Below are positions 22,101-24,171 of a stretch of DNA of 24,171 nt, piece by piece. The notes below the pieces were generated by a model. It did not search any database and was not told the origin of the DNA. It saw only the letters and a list, made by a program, of their open reading frames with translations. A program made the position numbers and the translations under genes. The number at the start of each line of letters is the position of its first letter. Positions within the stretch are counted from its first letter, which is position 1. Source of the DNA: Deltaproteobacteria bacterium (GTDB lineage Bacteria > UBA10199 > DSSB01); the NCBI GenBank assembly GCA_021414045.1, contig JAIOPF010000242.1, positions 1 to 24,171 of the forward strand, in the 5' to 3' direction.

Positions 22101-24171
22101 ATTACATGGAAATTGGTTTGAAGGCGGCCGGACATCCCAAGGTCCTCGAGGAAATCGTGAGAAGAATCGAAGAGTCCTCCCTGGATCCCTCCGAAAAACT
22201 GTACTACATCGCCCGATTCGCGAAAAATCTTGAAGCTCCCGAGGCGAAAATTTTAGAGCTCTTCGAAGGTCTGATGGATTCCCGGGCTCCTTTGAAACAG
22301 ATCGCGGAAAATTTTTCTTTGGGTTTCCATGATTTTGCGCTTTCTGTGGAGCTTTTCGCTTCCTTCATGGAAAAAGTGGAAATGATGGGGGATGCCGATT
22401 GGACAAAGTTGGATCCATTGGAGGTCATTTCCAGATGCCGAAGTCTCACTTCAGCTCATCTCGAAATTGTCCTGGAATATTTGTACCGCCTTGCGCCTTC
22501 GCATCCGAATCGAGCGGCCGCGGCTCTCGGCCAGCTGGCCGGACGTCCGAATCTCTCCGAGCGGCAATTGGCGGGGATTCAACATTGGTTGGAAACGATG
22601 AATTTGGATACGAATCACTGGGCCCTGGCTTGGGGTCATATCGGCGCCGCGAGAAGGGTGCCCGCGAAGGTTCTTGAAAAATTATTAAGCGGGAAAGTCG
22701 AGTCCGTCATGACGCGCGAGGTGCTCGTGAGTCTTAGCCGATCTCCCGAGGCCTCTTCGGAAGACGTCTCCGGCTATATTCGCGAAATCCTTTCGCTGGA
22801 AGCCAATTTCCTCGCAAAAGCGGAGGACCTGGGAATGATCGGGGGTCATTCGATTCAGGTTGCCGCCGTAATACAGGCCCTGCTGCCGGTATTTTTAGAC
22901 CCGACTGTCCCTAGTTTCACCCAAGATAGGTTATTGATCACCGCCGCGAAAAATCCGCATCACACCGAGGAATCCCTTCGCCAAATGATCGAGGTGGTGC
23001 GGCAATCCTCATGGAGCGAATCGAGAAAACAAAAGATTTTACTGGAGATGGCTTACCACCCGAAGCTCGCGCGGGATGATTTTTCGAAAATCGTGGTGGA
23101 TGACGAGGTCCTGCCCCTGCCGAGTTTCGTTTCGGATAGTTTTTTACGGGGATTTTTATCCGATCCCCGACGCGATTCCGAATTCTTGCAAAAGCAAATC
23201 GAGGTGGCGGAACAAGGGGGGCCGATGACCCCCGATCGCGAGGCCTTTGTTCGCAGGCTTTATTCCGCCATGTTGGGCAATCCCAATCTCAGTGCGGAGC
23301 TGTTCGGGGATGCCATGGCCTTGGAGACGAAGACCTTGCCTAGGGATCTCAAGGCTTTTTCGGGTCGGGCCGCAAAACAATATTACGAGGATTACGTCCG
23401 GCAAATCGAAACGGCATGGTCCGAGATGAAAAAATTGAAAGACACCTCGGTGGATGCCTTGGCCCGCCTCATCCCCGAAAAGGGAGATGAAACCGACCTG
23501 GAAACGCACCTGACAATTTTATCCGGTCTGTTAGGAAGGAAAAAAACGATCACGACTTCCTCGGATCCCGATTTCGACCCTACCTTGGTCTCGGCCCACC
23601 AACTGCTGAATCGCTTGACCCAGTCCCTGGCGATCAACCGTTTCGCTCTCTTGAGCGGCCCTCCCGCTTCGGGAAAAAGCGAGGTCGGACGTTACCTGGC
23701 GAAGGTCCTGGATTGGGATTGCGTCGTGTTCAACGCCAACCGCAACACCTCGAAGGAAGACATGATGCAGAAGATCGGGGTGGTGGCGAAGGGAAAGACC
23801 CAATTCACCGTTAGCGACGGTCCCCTGGCCGATGCCCTCATCCAAGGAAAGCTTTTCCTCTTCAACGAGATCAATCTGGCCAAGCCCGGCAATCTGGCCT
23901 TTCTTTTCAGCCTGCTGACTGACGTGAATCAAGAATTCGATTATTACGACCCCGCCACCGGCAAGATGGAACGCCGCGCCATTCACCCTAATTTTAAAAT
24001 GGTCGCCACCCAGAATCCCGAGGGTCCGGGACGCAAGGAGCTGAATGCGGCCCTGAAGAATCGCGCCATCGAGATCGCGGCTCCCGCTTACGGAGATCTC
24101 GAACTGGTCGCCTTGTTGCGAGGGAAATTCCCTCATTTCCAAAAAAAGGAATTCTCCGATCTGCCCGCGAA
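13142..24171 (+). CDS. Giant multi-AAA+ protein (dynein/midasin-like layout), 3' end beyond window
   Basis: The frame opens after a TGA at 13118 and shows no stop to the right edge: at least 3676 codons. The ATG at 13142 has GGAG nine bases upstream. Residues 1-520 are mostly helical (coiled region near 470-520). Residues 530-750 are Ala/Gly-rich with hydrophobic stretches (GLVQTVAVILATTVATDG). A short membrane-like segment (GIALLSGLGIFWWEF, 800-814) and a Pro-rich linker (822-842) precede three tandem cassettes that start at residues 860, 1777 and 2824. Five AAA+ modules are seen: a1 (Walker A 1332-1339), b1 (no Walker A), a2 (2326-2333), b2 (2650-2657) and a3 (3506-3513). The NEINLAKPG Walker B and ATQN sensor of 'a' modules, and LLDEAAF plus RSRxQEIF of 'b' modules, place them near the MoxR/midasin/dynein side of AAA+. 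A force-generating remodelling machine, possibly membrane-tethered, is inferred. No substrate is known. Confidence 0.9.
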   Translation, partial: MTEPLSIRKESQLPNRAPEEGAVADAIPAAPAESRPPANAEIKKLLGPLVDPLLRDAQGDLDLTKVNAQSLEEFQEFLQTQVSVDGISFNQHLLGSYQKVLGRPVYEPLLRALWEEKLGGAKVLDTAASAATSDLVQAFTAEIVAVSADRFVRHHFSSKDGRERLRHILGDASHYTTHLRADVVKAIASAADTSALAGLHRRQAQHRLNGWNYLNIGVEEGQVREASEYAQEILGSADYLDAQQQKIRHRYLQHPEQVSVPLAGEKILPEHIQSHFKIYEESRQKSDPLNQVRAKLANFWLLVADNANWRHEEGSASFEERARLLVKIEAFLKQAGGIRDEADFVKFNEALNDFLRGPLNRDGKTALNWIKHQTVGDGLEEIFQGMPTTAKAPYQEILQFSDEIHHAVAMGEKIRLRKPAPDSEKKEIQASVQSLVEGLEKTKRGLWYGYKQHKLLSRGLSQVADLADQGDVADIRRANSEIDRMIERLEQAKDLAELKREIDHLYKLLKKDGSLHRAFEAAEMDGTEQILGLVQTVAVILATTVATDGLGTAAAVGNAMRVAGTLKNFGSTVAAVRAARAAAGAARAVEAATLGEKVVHGIKTGMTLSVAENAVAVVSGEVRTEKDTILKWLKDAVATGAAMGLVTPFAGAAGEMAHQHVLKRLMQRYLTTGVDGALRFLGDTGLEAIEEVADQYVRQRLDGKTEALTWDELREITSICLAGGGAKIGAVVQGFRGAGIEAKIEKGETDGPAAQFGPWSAAMASGLSLLAAACDGDGDIRSADPSWYESIDWQSPWLKGIALLSGLGIFWWEFRQLRKSREPQPTQKPKQTIPPPAVTITPWQRANPMEDVTPLSLGGLFREARRLFVDQGLPEARVSLREGQRLKQYLETFGKNQDYAQILAKALWLILGASLTQEQREGELGRKLHALFLRIQMPLDERLRFQSSLESAIQAKEVKFDATKHQNEALLTAAFRGSLISESDPLSMAKLIVLFRSDLGLEILQKLCGDSDPEIRRLVILTFRKYWLEFTMEQGGNDLGEPIGHLSQEERREALKILERFYGSTGPLVQNSIIPALDALLPLFSEAERLEALNALQSGFDHEDSDRRQFVASTILELTQHFSETESLQVLKTLELLVADSEGRVRDIATSALRAILMKSLPEFERHRTFKTLLGMAVDPHVFVRNTIAHELHFFFWYLSSAEREEALGVLKAACVDPEEMVRDSAKRTLIVLGKSSSQVRAWLQRQLQPSIARYEELGRNTPDQAARILPNKGDFSDLEANLEVFAGVMNLPVPTLLQADPDFDPKLVAAHQLLNRVSQALAINRFALVSGPPASGKSEVGRYLGKAMGWRTVVFNANRNTSQEDVMQKIGVVANGSTKFTITDGHLVDALIHGKLFILNEINLAKPGSLAFLFSILADVNQDFDFYDPASGKTERRKIHPNFRLLATQNLDGPGRKDLNAALKNRAIEIAAPAYGDVELIALLRSRYPAFTREGNATLAVSLVRFYGDMSAKIASRAIGWEGEGYVWNLRHLMRLAEGFSKLEGKTTASQVLQVLDDEVGLSLLPRDREVFFDAVRNYEYNGVKIGEGDVKQFIETFRRRTLKAVYEEFGIERAIAESLAKKQGILDISTSARFLRMILKALKAGYFPDGKQKIGFKQVPSPLVQALRDSDSKLAVCLLDEAAFARPDVLEELNSLLDRDGGIWIVDGRGRAQFLKRRKNFRMILASNTYGYGGVNLQSEALRSRTQEIFMDFEFSAEEIAVLLGEGREALASALVQARQLFIDHDFPEARVSLREVQRLKQYLETFGKNQDPTQVLAKALWLILGAGLTQEHREGALGQKLHALFLKIPRGVEEQGKFQGALDAATQVKEVKFDSMKDFVGALLSASFQGTFAKQLHFLTLVKLVGLIRPEIALENLLTLSKDSEPVVRAGVVDVLRELGKNFFIAQEPVVSSILRDLRSDQNAMVQIKVDIFYKKVVENGERLQEISVTSISEVPPPSETKTKKAKEALQFLQNFVMAPEGTDLRYATRDLDDLFAYLSVEERVDALKAFETVYRRPDRFPETDVAFAIRNLFRYSPEVKRLEILNSLQNQTNHQDLEARRAAGMAIFEAAGYFSEDETKRVFETLRRMSDDLEPEIRRYAIDAMMKVLRFLSEPQIRRATKIVLIESAERGPNQRVAIWAMEKLVPYLLERDHEEVLASVLRLCADSGDLVNSFAGEGLFRLAQASPQILDLLRLELKPAIDRYEDLSRNSPDRAARIAPHKGEFSDLEANLEVFGGVLNRPAPFVLPAHPDFDPSLVTAHQLLNRLTQALAINRFALLSGPPASGKSEVGRYLAEILGWECVVFNANRQTSQEDMMQKIGVVANGTTSFTITDGPLAEALLQGKLFLFNEINLAKPGNLAFLFSILADVNQEFDYYDPSTGKTERRAIHPNFRMVATQNPEGPGRKDLNAALKNRAIEIAAPAYGDVELIALLRGKFPVFQEAKASSLAQELVCFHQDMANRIASRAMGEGEGYVWNLRHLVRLAEGFAAAASLGKDLRPLQILEIMQDRVGVAMRPKDRAGFFDAVRNYAYFGVSVTEGDLQNFTWANQHRSFSEIYEEFQISPESADSLAKKHGVVDIPTSAKFLRSILVSLKAGYSPWLKGPAGTGKTKLAAFAAELLGANLYLDTLTPQTDESQLKGELKPTLITLPDGAQRLGFRQVPSALVLALRDDSKKLSVALLDEAAFAKPDVLEELNSLLDRDGGLWIVDAQGKAEFLERPKNFRLILASNTYGYGGVSLQSEALRSRVQEIFMDFEFSPSEVAKLLGDGAKTLAPALGAAREFFSGKGLGESRVSLREVRRLKDYMEIFGPGQDEAKTAANALWLSLGASLAPEQREGELGQGLKSLILGLGIFPGSEEKFSLHLDAAVQAKTVEFDASKHSSWQLWDKIVRRFSKLRFVSLTSAIDHWIQQVDGMEENRIWELLETVEQDAIFEIKVQHYMEIGLKAAGHPKVLEEIVRRIEESSLDPSEKLYYIARFAKNLEAPEAKILELFEGLMDSRAPLKQIAENFSLGFHDFALSVELFASFMEKVEMMGDADWTKLDPLEVISRCRSLTSAHLEIVLEYLYRLAPSHPNRAAAALGQLAGRPNLSERQLAGIQHWLETMNLDTNHWALAWGHIGAARRVPAKVLEKLLSGKVESVMTREVLVSLSRSPEASSEDVSGYIREILSLEANFLAKAEDLGMIGGHSIQVAAVIQALLPVFLDPTVPSFTQDRLLITAAKNPHHTEESLRQMIEVVRQSSWSESRKQKILLEMAYHPKLARDDFSKIVVDDEVLPLPSFVSDSFLRGFLSDPRRDSEFLQKQIEVAEQGGPMTPDREAFVRRLYSAMLGNPNLSAELFGDAMALETKTLPRDLKAFSGRAAKQYYEDYVRQIETAWSEMKKLKDTSVDALARLIPEKGDETDLETHLTILSGLLGRKKTITTSSDPDFDPTLVSAHQLLNRLTQSLAINRFALLSGPPASGKSEVGRYLAKVLDWDCVVFNANRNTSKEDMMQKIGVVAKGKTQFTVSDGPLADALIQGKLFLFNEINLAKPGNLAFLFSLLTDVNQEFDYYDPATGKMERRAIHPNFKMVATQNPEGPGRKELNAALKNRAIEIAAPAYGDLELVALLRGKFPHFQKKEFSDLPA
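15719..18469 (+). repeat. Giant protein cassette 1: lid-like domain, HEAT repeats, AAA a1, degenerate AAA b1
   Basis: It starts with a lid-like domain (LFREARRLF at residue 860, then VSLREGQRLKQYLETFG) that has no AAA module before it. HEAT-type helical repeats follow (DSDPEIRRLVIL, DSEGRVRDIATSAL, DPEEMVRDSAKRTL). Module a1 has GPPASGKS (1332-1339), LNEIN (1400-1404), ATQN (to N1451) and a likely arginine finger in KNRAIEI (R1467), so it looks active. Module b1 keeps LLDEAAF (D1682, E1683), ASNTYGYGG and RSRTQEIF but lacks Walker A: residues run directly from KAGYF (Y1648) to PDGKQK. Confidence 0.88.
18470..21610 (+). repeat. Giant protein cassette 2: lid-like domain, HEAT repeats, intact AAA a2 and b2
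   Basis: The lid-like domain (LVQARQLF at 1777, then VSLREVQRLKQYLETFG) closely matches cassette 1. The spacer again has HEAT-type units (DSEPVVRAGVVDVLREL, DLEPEIRRYAIDAMMKVL, DSGDLVNSFAGEGL) but is otherwise diverged. Module a2: GPPASGKS (2326-2333), FNEIN (N2395, E2396), KNRAIEI. Module b2: GPAGTGKT (2650-2657), LLDEAAF (D2729, E2730), ASNTYGYGG, RSRVQEIF. Both modules look able to bind ATP. The cassette start spacing is 917 residues from cassette 1 and 1047 to cassette 3. Confidence 0.88.
21611..24171 (+). repeat. Giant protein cassette 3: lid-like domain, LRV-like repeats, AAA a3 (cut by window edge)
   Basis: The lid-like domain (LGAAREFF at 2824, VSLREVRRLKDYMEIFG) is more diverged. 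The spacer is longer and of a different kind. Instead of HEAT units it shows a recurring pattern such as LAGRPNLSERQL, AAKNPHHTEESL, MAYHPKLARDDF and MLGNPNLSAELF, resembling the leucine-rich-repeat variant (LRV) type. Module a3 has GPPASGKS (3506-3513), FNEINLAKPG (N3575, E3576) and GRKELNAALKNRAIEI, apparently active. The window ends soon after; a b3 module is expected next. Confidence 0.85.

Overview
The window looks like bacterial chromosome, moderately GC-rich, probably from an uncultured Gram-negative lineage. This rests on Sec-type signal peptides, strong AGGAGG-type ribosome sites, very large multidomain proteins and no rRNA, tRNA or phage genes to anchor taxonomy. I cannot name the organism.

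Left part (1-3310, minus strand): a tight three-gene operon of a small secreted protein, a 203-residue protein of unknown function, and a secreted thermolysin-type (M4) metallopeptidase that runs off the left edge. The last gene's ribosome site overlaps the stop of the gene before it. A plus-strand secreted protein (3681-4661) lies divergently, then a minus-strand AAA_14/DUF4143 ATPase (4733-5854) whose -35 box overlaps a 28-bp perfect palindrome.

Middle (6130-12994, plus strand): a large SF2 helicase-like protein ends in five copies of an exactly 82-residue repeat. Its N-terminal coding region appears broken by two +1 shifts at T-runs. Next comes a 225-residue protein built on nearly identical 35-residue repeats, then an AbiE-type (type IV) toxin-antitoxin pair in toxin-first order, with a 42-bp perfect palindrome directly before the first start codon.

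Right part (13142 to the right edge, plus strand): one open reading frame of at least 3676 codons, still open at the edge. It encodes a giant AAA+ protein. After an ~850-residue N-terminal region with Ala/Gly-rich hydrophobic segments and one possible membrane segment come three tandem cassettes. Each is ordered lid-like domain, helical-repeat spacer, AAA+ module 'a', AAA+ module 'b'. Five modules (a1, b1, a2, b2, a3) are visible. If b3 follows, the chain carries six AAA+ modules, the layout of dynein heavy chain, midasin and RNF213. Module b1 has lost its Walker A by a clean 51-residue in-frame deletion, like the degenerate modules of those eukaryotic rings. This is the most interesting object in the window.

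How the genes work together is inference. The helicase, the repeat protein, the AbiE pair and the giant ATPase lie in the same orientation, and the helicase and giant ATPase both carry Ala/Gly-rich hydrophobic N-terminal segments. An accessory or defence-type island is possible, but no recognised defence system is complete here.
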